A stretch of 64,000 nt of DNA from Colwellia sp. TT2012 (GTDB lineage Bacteria > Pseudomonadota > Gammaproteobacteria > Enterobacterales > Alteromonadaceae), in NCBI RefSeq assembly GCF_001440345.1, contig NZ_LJYX01000017.1, forward strand, positions 744,001-808,000. The letters run 5' to 3'. Below the pieces are notes generated by a model. It saw nothing but the letters and a program-made list of their open reading frames with translations, did no database searches and was not told the origin of the DNA. Positions 15,548-25,504 of the stretch are shown here, piece by piece. The translations under genes were made by a program, and so were the position numbers. The number at the start of each line of letters is the position of its first letter. The stretch's first letter is position 1.

Positions 15548-17647
15548 ATGCTGTATTTATTTGTTATTTTTGTTGGAGCTTTTTTATTATTTCAACTTCA
15601 ACCATTAATTGCCAAGTTGATTTTACCTTTGTTTGGCGGCGGGGCAGCAATATGGACTGCCTGCTTGTTGTTTTTTCAAGGCTTTTTATTATTAGGCTAT
15701 TTATATTCACATTATCTGACCAAACTGAATAAGTTAAAGACCCAAGTAATAGTACACGTAACTTTATTGATGATAAGTTTGGTGTTTTTACCACTGGCGT
15801 TGAATTTCAATTTTAAGCCATATTTGTCAAAACTAATGGGTGACTCGCCATTATTTGAAATTGTTTTTATTTTAATACTTTCAATAGGCTTGCCCTATTT
15901 TTTATTATCATCAACCGGGCCCTTAGTGCAAAGGTGGTTGACCTATAAAGATAGTACCAAGCTACCTTATAAGCTTTATTCATTGTCCAATACTGCCTCC
16001 TTACTAGCTTTGTTGAGCTACCCTTTTATTTTTGAACCACAATTTACCCTGAGCAATCAAATACTCATTTGGTCAATTGGTTATACCATTTTTGTTTTAG
16101 GGTTTGTCAGTTTAGCGTTAGTCATGTTTAAACAAACACACTTAGCAACAAATATGTTAGCCGCAAAGATTAAAACCGACGCTCAAAAATGTAGTAAAAC
16201 GGTGATTGCCTTATGGTTGATGTTATCTGCCACTGGCGTGGTATTGTTAGTTTCAACGACTAATGCCATGACACAAAATATCCCGCCAATGCCTTTTTTA
16301 TGGATATTACCTCTGTGTATTTATTTGCTTACTTTTATTATTAGCTTTCATAGTCCTCGTTGGTATGTGCGCTGGTATTGGTTTGTTTTATTTGTAATTA
16401 GCTCTTTTACTGCTGTTTTTATGTTTTTTATTGGCTCTCAATTCGACATTATTTCTCAAGTCGTTATTTATTGCGTGATCTTGTTTTCTGCTTGCATGCT
16501 ATGTCACGGAGAGTTAGCAAGACTGAAGCCATCGATAGAGCACTTAACCCTATTTTATTTAAACATGTCTTTAGGTGGTTTTTTAGGCAGTGTTTTTGTT
16601 GCTTTTGTTGCTCAAAATTTATTCACTCAGTTTTTAGAATTTCCTTTGGCTATTTTAGCGGTTTATTTGTTATTTTATTTTTGCTGCCAAGTCAACAATC
16701 ACCTTGATGAACATACTTCTGACCAAGACGTTAATCGACATAAAATTATCTTTCGTGAAAAATTATTAGCACGAGCAAGCCTAGTTTCAGCGTTGATTTT
16801 ATTTGTGTTTTTTAGTTACCTTAATCATTTATTTGCCGAAAGTAATATCGATAGTAGCAGGAATTTTTATGGTATTTTAAGTGTGAAAGATGTAAAGATT
16901 AATAATATTATAGAACGTCGGTTAATTGATGGCAGTACCTCACATGGCACTCAATATTTAGTGACTAATCTTAATAATAAGGATGTTAGTGATGATGTTA
17001 CGCCAAGAAGCTATTACCGTCAAAATACTGGCGTGGCTATTGCGTTAGAACAGATAAGGGCAACCTTGCCATTAAAGGTCGGTATTATTGGTCTTGGTGC
17101 GGGTACTCTGGCCGCTTATGGTCAAGCTGGTGATGAATATAGGTTTTATGAATTAAATCCTGATGTACTGTTAATGGCAAATAAGCATTTTAGCTATTTG
17201 TCAAAATCAAAAGCTAACATTGAAATAATACTAGGCGATGGTAGGGTTTCATTGGCGAATGAAAAAAACAACAATTTTGATGTTTTAGTGATCGATGCTT
17301 TTTCGGGTGATTCAATACCGACCCATTTACTGACGGAAGAAGCCTTAGTTATTTATTTTCAGCAATTAAAATTTGACGGTATTTTAGCGATTCATATCTC
17401 CAATAGTCATTTAGATTTAACTCGGCTGACTATTGGACTTGCCGACGCATTTAATAAACAAGCGTTATACTTTAAAACAACAAGAGATAAAAATAATAAT
17501 GAGGCTGAGTGGGTATTATTAACCAATAATGCTGCATTCATCAATAATGCTATTGTCAGGCGTTACGCTAGTAACTGGCCTCACAGTACCAAAAAACCAT
17601 TAGTTTGGACGGATGATTACAGTAATTTATTGTCGGTGCTGAAATAA
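15548..17647 (+). CDS. Fused MFS-type membrane / spermidine-synthase-like protein
   Basis: The 699-residue protein joins an N-terminal polytopic membrane region (about 1-420, at least ten hydrophobic segments starting YLFVIFVGAFLLFQLQPLIAK) to a C-terminal spermidine-synthase-like Rossmann domain (about 500-690). The latter carries VGIIGLGAGTLAAYGQ, an acidic YELNP strand end, ILGDGRVSL and VIDAFSGDSIPTHLLT, as in aminopropyl transferases. The family is widespread in marine Proteobacteria, and its substrate is not established. The next gene, another membrane protein, is separated by 224 bp. Confidence 0.85.
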   Translation: MLYLFVIFVGAFLLFQLQPLIAKLILPLFGGGAAIWTACLLFFQGFLLLGYLYSHYLTKLNKLKTQVIVHVTLLMISLVFLPLALNFNFKPYLSKLMGDSPLFEIVFILILSIGLPYFLLSSTGPLVQRWLTYKDSTKLPYKLYSLSNTASLLALLSYPFIFEPQFTLSNQILIWSIGYTIFVLGFVSLALVMFKQTHLATNMLAAKIKTDAQKCSKTVIALWLMLSATGVVLLVSTTNAMTQNIPPMPFLWILPLCIYLLTFIISFHSPRWYVRWYWFVLFVISSFTAVFMFFIGSQFDIISQVVIYCVILFSACMLCHGELARLKPSIEHLTLFYLNMSLGGFLGSVFVAFVAQNLFTQFLEFPLAILAVYLLFYFCCQVNNHLDEHTSDQDVNRHKIIFREKLLARASLVSALILFVFFSYLNHLFAESNIDSSRNFYGILSVKDVKINNIIERRLIDGSTSHGTQYLVTNLNNKDVSDDVTPRSYYRQNTGVAIALEQIRATLPLKVGIIGLGAGTLAAYGQAGDEYRFYELNPDVLLMANKHFSYLSKSKANIEIILGDGRVSLANEKNNNFDVLVIDAFSGDSIPTHLLTEEALVIYFQQLKFDGILAIHISNSHLDLTRLTIGLADAFNKQALYFKTTRDKNNNEAEWVLLTNNAAFINNAIVRRYASNWPHSTKKPLVWTDDYSNLLSVLK

Positions 17648-17871
17648 TTACTCTCTTTATATACCCATGACCATTGGACATGCTTGAATTTTAGCATGGC
17701 TAAGGATTTGAACTACACAGCTTTATTGTTCCAGACAAAACCTAAGTTCTCACCTCCAGGTGAGCAACGCAGTAGATGAAACTTTTTAGGCTTATAAACA
17801 CGATCAGTTTGAATGATTATGGCTATAGATAACCAATAAAATAAAATAAATTAATATCCAGGTAATAAAAT

Positions 17872-18564
17872 ATGACAACGGAAAAACCGAAAAACAAACC
17901 CTTCGTGGAAATTATCTTTAACGTAGCCTTACCTTCTTGGGTGCTAATGAAGTTTTCCAGTCCTGAGTATTTTGGGGTAGTGGCAGGATTAATCATAGCC
18001 TTAGCATTCCCTCTTGGGTATGCCATTTATGATTACCTTAGAACAAAAAAAATGAACCTAATATCTGTCTTTGGCTTTTTAAGTACCCTATTAACCGGTG
18101 GGATTGCGCTGTTTGAGTTAAGTGTCCATTGGCTCGCAATAAAAGAAGCCTCTATACCGGCGTTAATCGCTGTGTTTGTCGTGTTCTCTGGTGTGTATGG
18201 TAAACCTTTAATCGCAAAATTATTATTGAATGAGTCAATGTTTAAGGTCGAACTGATATATGAAAAACTTTGTGCATCAGGGAATACTGAGGCATTTAAA
18301 GCTAAAATAGGCTTTGCTAATAAGTTGTTGGCATTAACGTTTGTCTTTTCAGCCGTAATGAATTATTTGTTAGCAACGTGGCTTGTAACGAGTCCTGCAG
18401 GGACAGTTTCTTTTAATGAAGAACTTGGTTATATGACCTTAATGAGTTATCCAATCATTGCCATACCCTCAATGATAATGCTTGGTGGCCTTATGTTTTA
18501 TGTTACCAAGGTAATAAATAATTTAACGGGTTATAAATTTACTGATTTATTGGTAGAACAATAA
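17872..18564 (+). CDS. VC0807-family membrane protein
   Basis: The 230-residue protein is very hydrophobic with about six predicted membrane segments, and looks like a VC0807-family inner-membrane protein (related in profile to intracellular septation protein A). NVALPSWVLMKFSS near the N terminus, PLGYAIYDYLRTKK at about 46-59 and the YGKPLIAKLL segment at about 105 are the recognisable pieces. Function is unknown. CAGGTAAT before the ATG is a plausible ribosome-binding site. It follows the MFS/spermidine-synthase fusion on the same strand. Confidence 0.7.
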   Translation: MTTEKPKNKPFVEIIFNVALPSWVLMKFSSPEYFGVVAGLIIALAFPLGYAIYDYLRTKKMNLISVFGFLSTLLTGGIALFELSVHWLAIKEASIPALIAVFVVFSGVYGKPLIAKLLLNESMFKVELIYEKLCASGNTEAFKAKIGFANKLLALTFVFSAVMNYLLATWLVTSPAGTVSFNEELGYMTLMSYPIIAIPSMIMLGGLMFYVTKVINNLTGYKFTDLLVEQ

Positions 18565-18650
18565 ATCAGTGGCAGTAAATAATTTATAAGGGAAAATAAT
18601 AGCTACATTTGCAAAGGACTGCTTCTTCAGGAAAACACCAAGAAAATACC

Positions 18651-19905
18651 AGACACCCACTCAAAATAATTAATACATAAGTTCAATAAATCATCGTTAT
18701 TGATTTACATTGGGCCGAGTTTTACTTTGAGTATTATGGTGACGAAGAGGGTATTCAAATTAATTTAGCAAAATAGAGGTTTCACCCAATTTAAGGCACA
18801 ACTAGCCTTAAGTGAGTAATTTATTTAGAAGGAGCATGTTAATTAAGCCAGCAACTTTTGGCAAATTGACACCGTTGCTCGTTTTTTTAAGTGTTGATGT
18901 TCGCAAAAATCCGTAAGTGCTTGCGTTCTACCCACAGCGCCATGAAAACATTGTCTAAACTGGGTGGTTAATACTAACCAGTTTTGGGTACTAATGCCTA
19001 AGCGGCTTAATATTTCAGGTTGGGCTTTGTCTATATAACCATGTTTATCGGCTCGAATACAACGGCCGGTTCAATCAAGCAATTGGATATAGTCATTTAA
19101 TGCAAACGCTAAACCTATAGGCATGTTCTTTCTTGGATTGCCGATAAAGTGCAGTAGTTGTTGGGCTTGTTGCCCTTTAATTGCGGCTTTTATCCGTCGT
19201 TAAATACTGGTGTAGTTCGATGTTTCTGGGGTTTTAGCTACCTTAGCTCTAATGGGGTTTAAATCGACATAAGCCATACAAGCTATTAATGCGGCGTCAT
19301 CAAGCAAGGCTGGAGATTTAAAACGCCCTTCCCAAAATCGTCCAGTGCAGCCATCTTCTCGATTGGCTTGTTTAGCGATAGTTTCATTTAAGATACGCAT
19401 AAACCAACTGATATCCATCAATCGCTGACGATAAACCTTGGCGGTTTGTTCGACGACCTGTTGTAAGGTGTCAATAAGTGGCTCACCGCGTAAATATTGT
19501 TGCGTTAGCAAGGTTCCTTTAAATAGCTGATGCCAACGGCTTATCACTTCATGCATTGACCATGACTTAGCTTGCTGCTCATCAATAAAACACCAAATGG
19601 GTGTGATTACTCCCTCTCAAATAGACAAGGCATAAGCACAGACACCAATCGCAAAAACGTCACTTAATACCTGTAATTTATCGGCGAGCCAAGCACGTCT
19701 ATGTTCATAACTTTGTCCGGTAAATTTATCTTCACCACATAGATATGCTCGGCGAACACAACGAGAAACACAATCATAATAAGGTGTATCAACTAAGCTT
19801 ATTTGTTGTTTTCTTACCGTCGCCATAATAACTCTCAAAGATATTAATTGATGGTTATTTGGTCACATTTGATACCAATCATTTTTTCCATTTGAGTGGG
19901 TGTCT
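18651..19905 (-). mobile_element. Decayed transposase element bounded by 15-bp inverted repeats
   Basis: AGACACCCACTCAAA (18651-18665) and TTTGAGTGGGTGTCT (19891-19905) are exact inverted repeats on either side of the dead REP-associated transposase. The right arm read on the minus strand is preceded by GTAGA, and a GTAG tetranucleotide before a palindrome arm is typical of REPs recognised by these transposases. The element is 1255 bp. Confidence 0.7.
18843..19838 (-). pseudogene. REP-associated tyrosine transposase (RAYT), inactivated
   Basis: One reading frame of 332 codons runs the whole length, with three internal stops (about 19614-19616, 19200-19202 and 19072-19074). Recognisable parts are the N terminus (LVDTPYYDCVSRCVRRAYLCGEDKF), the middle (ISRWHQLFKGTLLTQQYLRG, GRFWEGRFKSPALLDDAALIACMAYVDLNPIRA) and a C-terminal helical tail. 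The HUH-type NHTHLV motif can still be read out of frame just after a roughly 14-nt insertion that brings in the first stop; a single extra base restores the frame. The gene is therefore dead. Confidence 0.85.
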
Positions 19906-20192
19906 TCTACATTTCCATTTTTGCAGTAACATCAACTTGCCAAGGTAGAACCAAAATTTAGCACTATTAGGAAAAATAGCAATGGATTGGTCTATTGTTT
20001 TTTTTAATTCCTCTCAATGATTCACACGTAATAATATTTGACATAATAAAAATATAAGCACGTTTTTCTTGCTTTTCAATATTAATAATTTGAAACAGTA
20101 AGCCTTTAGCTTTCAAAAATTAATTAACTTAAAGTACTGAATCAACCTGTGTAAAATAATTTTAAATTGTCATATCTGCCACTTTTGTCATC
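19906..20192. other. AT-rich intergenic stretch
   Basis: This lies between the transposase element and a lipoprotein gene. I see no ORF, RNA or terminator with clear support. Confidence 0.4.
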
Positions 20193-21278
20193 TTATACTT
20201 CTTCAAATCCAAGTAATGAGCAAGGAGCAAGTCCTGTTTTGTTAAATATTTTATTTTTTTCTAGTGTAATAAATGAAATATCTTGATTTTTGTTAAAAAG
20301 TAAACCATTTTCCATATTTAATAATAAGCCATCGAGAAACTCTTTAACTTGTCCTTTTAATGCAACAGTAATTTTATTCTGCTCAATGTTAGTGATATAT
20401 CCAAAATAATTTTCTTTATAACTACAGACGAATTGATCGTTATATATAGGGAGTTTTTGCTGTATTAACCATCTAGATTCAACTGAAATTTTTATATCGT
20501 TACTGATTTCTACTGGCCTAGGCTCTAATGGTGGTATACCAAGTAATTGCTGCAATGTCTGTGGTTCGCTAAAGCGATGTTGTAAATCATACTCCGGATC
20601 CAACATAGCATTATTTACAATTATCTCTCGCGTACTAATTATATCTTTTCCTAATGAAATGTTTTTAAAGTCTACTTCATCAAAGTAGTTATTTAAAAAG
20701 CCCATTAAATCAGCCAAAGAATCAAAGACTTCTGGCTTATTTTTAAGTTCCTTTATTATATTAGGTAATAGTATTAATTTATCTTCAGGGAGTTTTGCTA
20801 GATTGTTATTTAATCTATTAATACTGCTATAAAAGTTATGAAGCTGTTGTTTTTCTTTTTCATATATTTTATCTAACATTGTATAACGTAATGTCATAGC
20901 CTGTGTGATAGGTTGATCAAGATATTCACAATACCAGCCACAAGCCATTGTTTGGCTAAATTCAGGATTGAGTAGGTTGATTGTGTATTTATCATCATCA
21001 CCTACTAGTGTGATGTTTTTAAAAGAGTAGGTCTGAGCATCTGAACGTTTTTTCCATTCGATTGAAGCAAGAACTTTTAAATTATAACGTTTAAATAGGT
21101 CATTTTCTCTAGAAGAAGCAACTAACCACTTTTTCTGGTTTACTTGATATAAAGACTGTAACAGTTGTTTGTTTTCTAGTTGTTCTAATGGGACTGTATT
21201 TGAGCAACCACTTAATAATAAACAGCAAATAAAAGCTGTAATAAGAATAAAGGTAGAGGGTAGTTTGTTCATTGTCAT
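20193..21278 (-). CDS. Lipoprotein of unknown function, pilus-locus neighbour
   Basis: The 361-residue protein begins with a lipoprotein signal (ITAFICCLLLSGC, cysteine at about 25). The rest is mostly helical in appearance with an internal coiled-coil-like stretch (about 130-200) and no family I recognise. It lies 166 bp downstream of the chaperone-usher cluster on the same strand and may be its last gene, or it may be independent. Translation could start at M1 or M3 (MNKLPSTFIL). The lipobox suggests the outer membrane or periplasmic face. Confidence 0.65.
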   Translation of the reverse strand: MTMNKLPSTFILITAFICCLLLSGCSNTVPLEQLENKQLLQSLYQVNQKKWLVASSRENDLFKRYNLKVLASIEWKKRSDAQTYSFKNITLVGDDDKYTINLLNPEFSQTMACGWYCEYLDQPITQAMTLRYTMLDKIYEKEKQQLHNFYSSINRLNNNLAKLPEDKLILLPNIIKELKNKPEVFDSLADLMGFLNNYFDEVDFKNISLGKDIISTREIIVNNAMLDPEYDLQHRFSEPQTLQQLLGIPPLEPRPVEISNDIKISVESRWLIQQKLPIYNDQFVCSYKENYFGYITNIEQNKITVALKGQVKEFLDGLLLNMENGLLFNKNQDISFITLEKNKIFNKTGLAPCSLLGFEEV

Positions 21279-21444
21279 AAGTAATACTTTATATTAATTC
21301 ACTGTTTATAGTTAAGCAAAAAACAAGCCAGTTTCAACCGGATTTTTATCAATACTTATTAATATGTTCACGGCTAACGCTGCCTAAGTGATTACCTTGA
21401 AAGGCAAAGGCATAATAAGTTTTTTATTTTATGATTCATTTGGA

Positions 21445-21921
21445 CTATATTTCACTAAAGTCAATTTCATAAGTAAAGTTGACTGTCATATTGGGAAATT
21501 GTTTACTCAAAAGGGACAATACACCACCAACATAAATTTCAACAATGCCTGATACTCCACTATCTATATTGATAGTGGTGTATTCTACAAATGCTATTTC
21601 AGCGGTAGAGTCACTAAAAACGACTCCGTCAGGAGAGAAGACTACACCGTCGCCACTATCATTATGGGGGCGTACTACAATACGTACAGTAGTACTCGGG
21701 GTCGCGTACACTTTATAGTGTCCTCTGCTGCCCATAGTTCCAGTACAAATAACTCCTGAAGTGTTTGTCAAAGTACTGGTGTCAAAGGTTAAATTACAAG
21801 AGCCTGTACTTATGGCTATTTCAGAGCCGAAAGAAGTGGTAGACACTTGTACTATATAGGGTTCTGCGTAAATGGCAGATGAATAGAATACAATGAAAAA
21901 AAAGTACTTTAACTTGCTCAT
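21445..21921 (-). CDS. Small secreted protein of the chaperone-usher locus (probable minor pilin)
   Basis: From the ATG at 21921 the protein has 158 residues with a signal peptide (MSKLKYFFFIVFYSSAIYA) and an all-beta mature part containing two cysteines (about 41 and 58). Its beta-strand pattern, VYATPSTTVRIVVRP and MTVNFTYEIDFSEI, resembles DUF4402-type pilins, and its end matches the usual donor-strand style C terminus. AAGGAACCACT precedes this ATG. An in-frame start 38 codons upstream would overlap the usher gene and bury the signal peptide, so I reject it. Role as tip or minor subunit is inferred from position after the usher. Confidence 0.65.
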   Translation of the reverse strand: MSKLKYFFFIVFYSSAIYAEPYIVQVSTTSFGSEIAISTGSCNLTFDTSTLTNTSGVICTGTMGSRGHYKVYATPSTTVRIVVRPHNDSGDGVVFSPDGVVFSDSTAEIAFVEYTTINIDSGVSGIVEIYVGGVLSLLSKQFPNMTVNFTYEIDFSEI

Positions 21922-21976
21922 TAGTGGTTCCTTGTTAATTGTTAATACATCAAGATTTTCACATAATGTTATAGAT

Positions 21977-24900
21977 TTATTTTGTACGTAAATCTTCAGT
22001 TTTACGTATCCAGGTGTTACTTTTCCATGGTTCAATTAACAACTGAACCGCATTTTCAGCTTGAATTCGAGTAGAATAATGACCTTTTAATAATAAATAG
22101 CGTACAGTATTTTGTGTTTCTTGCGTCAGTTGATAAAACTCATTTTTATCAACTTTGTCGTGATTCTGTTTTGTTGATATATCACTCATTATCGCATCGA
22201 TTGTACTTTTATTATCGGCAGCTATTAATTGGATGGTAAAACCGTTTAATGCTATTTTATCCATAGCTTTTAACTTATTTATATCCTTTGATATACTCAA
22301 ATATTTTACTAAAGTATGAATCCCTTTTAATTGTAATTTATCAGAATATAGTTGAGCTTGTTCTTTTGAATCAAATTGGCCTGCAATTATTCGATACATA
22401 TTTATGTTGGCATCAAAGTAGCTCGTTGTTTTCACATTAGCAGATTGCATTTTTACTATAAAATCATCAGGTAAATCTTTCGTACTTAACGCTGAGACTT
22501 GAACAATCCACTGTGTGGCCTTTATCTTTTTATTTTCTAATTTGGCAGTTAAGTTTTTTAGTGACCTCGTCGTTTTAAGTGTTTGCTCAGCTCCTTGGGA
22601 TAAAAACTTTAAATTACGTTGCGGTTGTATATTTTCTTCTAGAACTTTTGTTGTACGCAATGGTGATAATATTTTATTTTTTATGACCGTAACTTTTTCT
22701 AAAGTCTTAATATTTAATAATTGTTCAACTTCCAAAATAGCCTCATAATTATCAGAAGTAGGAAGTACAGTTCGTATTGTTGAAATGTTCTCTTGACCTA
22801 ATGGGACAGCAGTAATAATGCCTAATTCAAAATACCCGCCCGCAGGTGGCGTCGTAAAAGCTAAACTTTCAGGGTCACTTTTTAAGTTACGTGATGAAAG
22901 GGCTTTATCCTTTATATTGATTGTATAAGCATTTGGATCTAGCTCTTCAAACTCAAAAAAACCATCTTCATCCGTGGTAACTTCATCAATCAAGTTGTTG
23001 TTATTTTTTATTTGTACTTTTGCGCCAGTAAAAGGTTTGCCGTTAATATCATTAAATAAAACAAAGCCTGTCACCGTAGTTGTTACCACAAAAGGTATTT
23101 CAGCGGTAATATGGCTACCGGGATGCGTGAAAACAGTATAGCTATTGGTTGAAGGATAAACACCATCATTCCAACTTGCTCGAAATCTTGTCGGGGCAAA
23201 AGTATTAACAAATGGTAGTGTCGCTTTACCGTGTGCATTTGAACGTATATCTTGCCATTCAGCGGAGGGTGTATAACTTACATTCGGTAAAGCTACATCT
23301 CCTGCATCGAGTCGCTGGTTATTATTTAGGTCTAAGTAACTATTAATATCTAATGTACCTGAATTCCCTATGTTTTTATTACTTATTATCCAGTCATTAT
23401 TGTTATTATCGAAACCGACTGAAAAGCTAACGCCTAAGCCAACAGACCATTGATTTAGAGCATCATATGAAAATGAAGAGTTAAAAAAGGCTTTAGAGGT
23501 ATGCCATACTAATGAGTTCTCTAAACGCCAGTGAGTCTTACTTTGAGGAAGATATTCTACTCTGTTGTGTAAGCTGATTTGATCAGATAAAGACCAGTGA
23601 TTATTGAAGTAAAGTGAATTTATTTCTGCATTTTTTTTAAGGTTATAAATTAAACCACCAGCGATTCTTATAGTAGGACTTAATCTACCGGCAATATTAA
23701 TGTTCCCTGTAAAAAATGATGTTGATGGAGTATTTAGTTTATTTGGTGACTCTTTACGATAATTGAGATAATGCGTTAGATTAATTAACCCTAAATTTTT
23801 AGACAGGCGATTAGTAAAGTCTAAAGTATCGGTTTGTTCATTCGTTTTAAAAGACACTTGGTTAGCGCTGTAAATATCGAATATGTTAGCACTTAATGAC
23901 ACCTCAATAGATTCTTGATTAATACCTGTATTTTTAGTTTGAAAATCACGGTTTTTTGAATAATATATTTGATAAGTATAACCATTTCCAAGCTGGCCAA
24001 TGACAGATAAATGGCTAGCATACCCTGCCTCTAATTGGTGAGCTAAACTCACGTTAAATAATGCCCCCGGTATGCTTCTGGTTAATTCTGCGCCAATAAT
24101 TTGTATCTCATTACTTTCTTTTTCTGTTTGGCTTAAATTAAAACCCAGAGTGAAATCATCATTAAGACCATAATCGTATGAAAACCCGAAGGTATCTGGT
24201 TTAAACGTGCTTGTATTTTGACCATTTGTATTCAAGAGCTTATTACCTGCATCGAGAATATAGCCGTCAAACCCATATTGTTGTTTTTTTAATTGAGTCG
24301 AATCAATCTGGATGATTTTATGATGAATAATTTCTTCACCATATGGGCCATAGATCTTTATTTGAAATTTATTCACACCATATAGCGTTTTTATATCTTC
24401 AAAAACATACCGACCATCGTCAGGCACTGTTGCTGTTTGTAGTAATACTCCTCCACGATATAGTTCTATGTCCCACCCTGGAGGAGCCATATCTTCAATG
24501 GTGTATTTGCCAAAGTTTCGGCTATGATTTAAGGGGCGTTTTGATACGGTGATGCCAACGCCTGCCTGATTTCCTAAAGAAATATTATTGGATTTAGCGA
24601 AAACATCCCCGAAGGAATACTGTTTTATACCTAAAGGAAAACTTTCATAGGGTGATGCTTGATGGCGGGTAAACGTTAAATTACTCGCGATGTTATTGTC
24701 AATTTTTTTGTTAATGGTTAATTGAACATAATGATATAAAAAATCAAAATTACTTTGTAATGAAGCTCTAGATCGAGTTTCAATATCACTATTTATGGCT
24801 TCTGAAGACAATAAATTTAAATTGATATATGCTGATGGTGAACTAAATAATTGATAGGTATCTAAAATATACTCATCACCAAAAACAACATTTGTTTCAG

Positions 24901-25483
24901 AATTATTTTTTATATTGTTTTGTTGCAATGTATCTTTTCTACGTTCTTCTCGCGCTAAACGCTTTTCTAAAGGAAATAAAGTTTTGTTTTGGATTATTTC
25001 TATCGTTAAACGGCTCATATTGAGTAACAGTTCAGAATCTGTCAAAGCCTCAATTAACCAGTGGCTAACAAATAATTCACCTTCATCTTTTGCCCAATAA
25101 ACATCTTGTTTTTTGTGATGTTTATTTGAAGAAATATAACCATTTTCAATTTGTTGTAACAAATAAATTGTGGTTGTTTTATTATCGATTGTTAGCGTAA
25201 CTACACTATCGATTGTTGAAACATTATAATCCAATTCTAATATACTGAAAATTGAACTGATAGGTAGTAAAACTTGCTCATCTACTTTATATGCAGTAAC
25301 AGACTCTAATAAGCGGAGTTTTTTATAATTTACATCGAGTAATAAGAATTGTTCATCCAGAACTTCAACTTTTTGGTACGTTAAAGCCTGTGTTTGAGTT
25401 GATGCTATTAATGCTATTAATGCTATTAACCTATAGAAGGGTAAACAACAACGTAGCAACCTTTTATAAATTAAAATCATCAT
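21977..25483 (-). CDS. Pilus usher-like outer-membrane protein with C-terminal SPOR-like repeats
   Basis: The 1168-residue exported protein resembles ushers of the alternative (CfaC/TcfC-type) chaperone-usher class. An N-terminal domain (about 35-190) is followed by a beta-barrel region interrupted by a plug/E-set-like part (NFGKYTIEDMAPPGWDIELY, about 325-345; then VPDDGRYVFEDIKTLYGVN). About 690-900 holds a DLNNNQRLDAGD calcium-loop-like motif and carboxypeptidase-regulatory beta-sandwich repeats. The last 180 residues hold two SPOR-like segments (WIVQVSALSTKDLPDDF and FTIQLIAADNK), unusual for an usher. The signal peptide contains a triplicated 9-bp repeat (LIALIALIA). It is flanked by chaperone and minor-subunit genes. 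Confidence 0.8.
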   Translation of the reverse strand: MMILIYKRLLRCCLPFYRLIALIALIASTQTQALTYQKVEVLDEQFLLLDVNYKKLRLLESVTAYKVDEQVLLPISSIFSILELDYNVSTIDSVVTLTIDNKTTTIYLLQQIENGYISSNKHHKKQDVYWAKDEGELFVSHWLIEALTDSELLLNMSRLTIEIIQNKTLFPLEKRLAREERRKDTLQQNNIKNNSETNVVFGDEYILDTYQLFSSPSAYINLNLLSSEAINSDIETRSRASLQSNFDFLYHYVQLTINKKIDNNIASNLTFTRHQASPYESFPLGIKQYSFGDVFAKSNNISLGNQAGVGITVSKRPLNHSRNFGKYTIEDMAPPGWDIELYRGGVLLQTATVPDDGRYVFEDIKTLYGVNKFQIKIYGPYGEEIIHHKIIQIDSTQLKKQQYGFDGYILDAGNKLLNTNGQNTSTFKPDTFGFSYDYGLNDDFTLGFNLSQTEKESNEIQIIGAELTRSIPGALFNVSLAHQLEAGYASHLSVIGQLGNGYTYQIYYSKNRDFQTKNTGINQESIEVSLSANIFDIYSANQVSFKTNEQTDTLDFTNRLSKNLGLINLTHYLNYRKESPNKLNTPSTSFFTGNINIAGRLSPTIRIAGGLIYNLKKNAEINSLYFNNHWSLSDQISLHNRVEYLPQSKTHWRLENSLVWHTSKAFFNSSFSYDALNQWSVGLGVSFSVGFDNNNNDWIISNKNIGNSGTLDINSYLDLNNNQRLDAGDVALPNVSYTPSAEWQDIRSNAHGKATLPFVNTFAPTRFRASWNDGVYPSTNSYTVFTHPGSHITAEIPFVVTTTVTGFVLFNDINGKPFTGAKVQIKNNNNLIDEVTTDEDGFFEFEELDPNAYTINIKDKALSSRNLKSDPESLAFTTPPAGGYFELGIITAVPLGQENISTIRTVLPTSDNYEAILEVEQLLNIKTLEKVTVIKNKILSPLRTTKVLEENIQPQRNLKFLSQGAEQTLKTTRSLKNLTAKLENKKIKATQWIVQVSALSTKDLPDDFIVKMQSANVKTTSYFDANINMYRIIAGQFDSKEQAQLYSDKLQLKGIHTLVKYLSISKDINKLKAMDKIALNGFTIQLIAADNKSTIDAIMSDISTKQNHDKVDKNEFYQLTQETQNTVRYLLLKGHYSTRIQAENAVQLLIEPWKSNTWIRKTEDLRTK
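25402..25428 (-). repeat. 9-bp tandem repeat in the usher signal peptide
   Basis: ATGCTATTA is present three times in tandem with no mismatches. On the coding strand it encodes LIALIALIA in the hydrophobic core of the signal peptide. Copy-number change would keep the frame and alter the length of the hydrophobic core. Confidence 0.85.
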
Positions 25484-25504
25484 ATTATAACCTGTTAGTC
25501 AATA

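Noticed and set aside
21922..22035. Upstream in-frame extension of the minor pilin gene
   Set aside because: It would add 38 residues before a clear signal peptide and overlap the usher gene, whereas the ATG at 21921 has AAGGAA in front.
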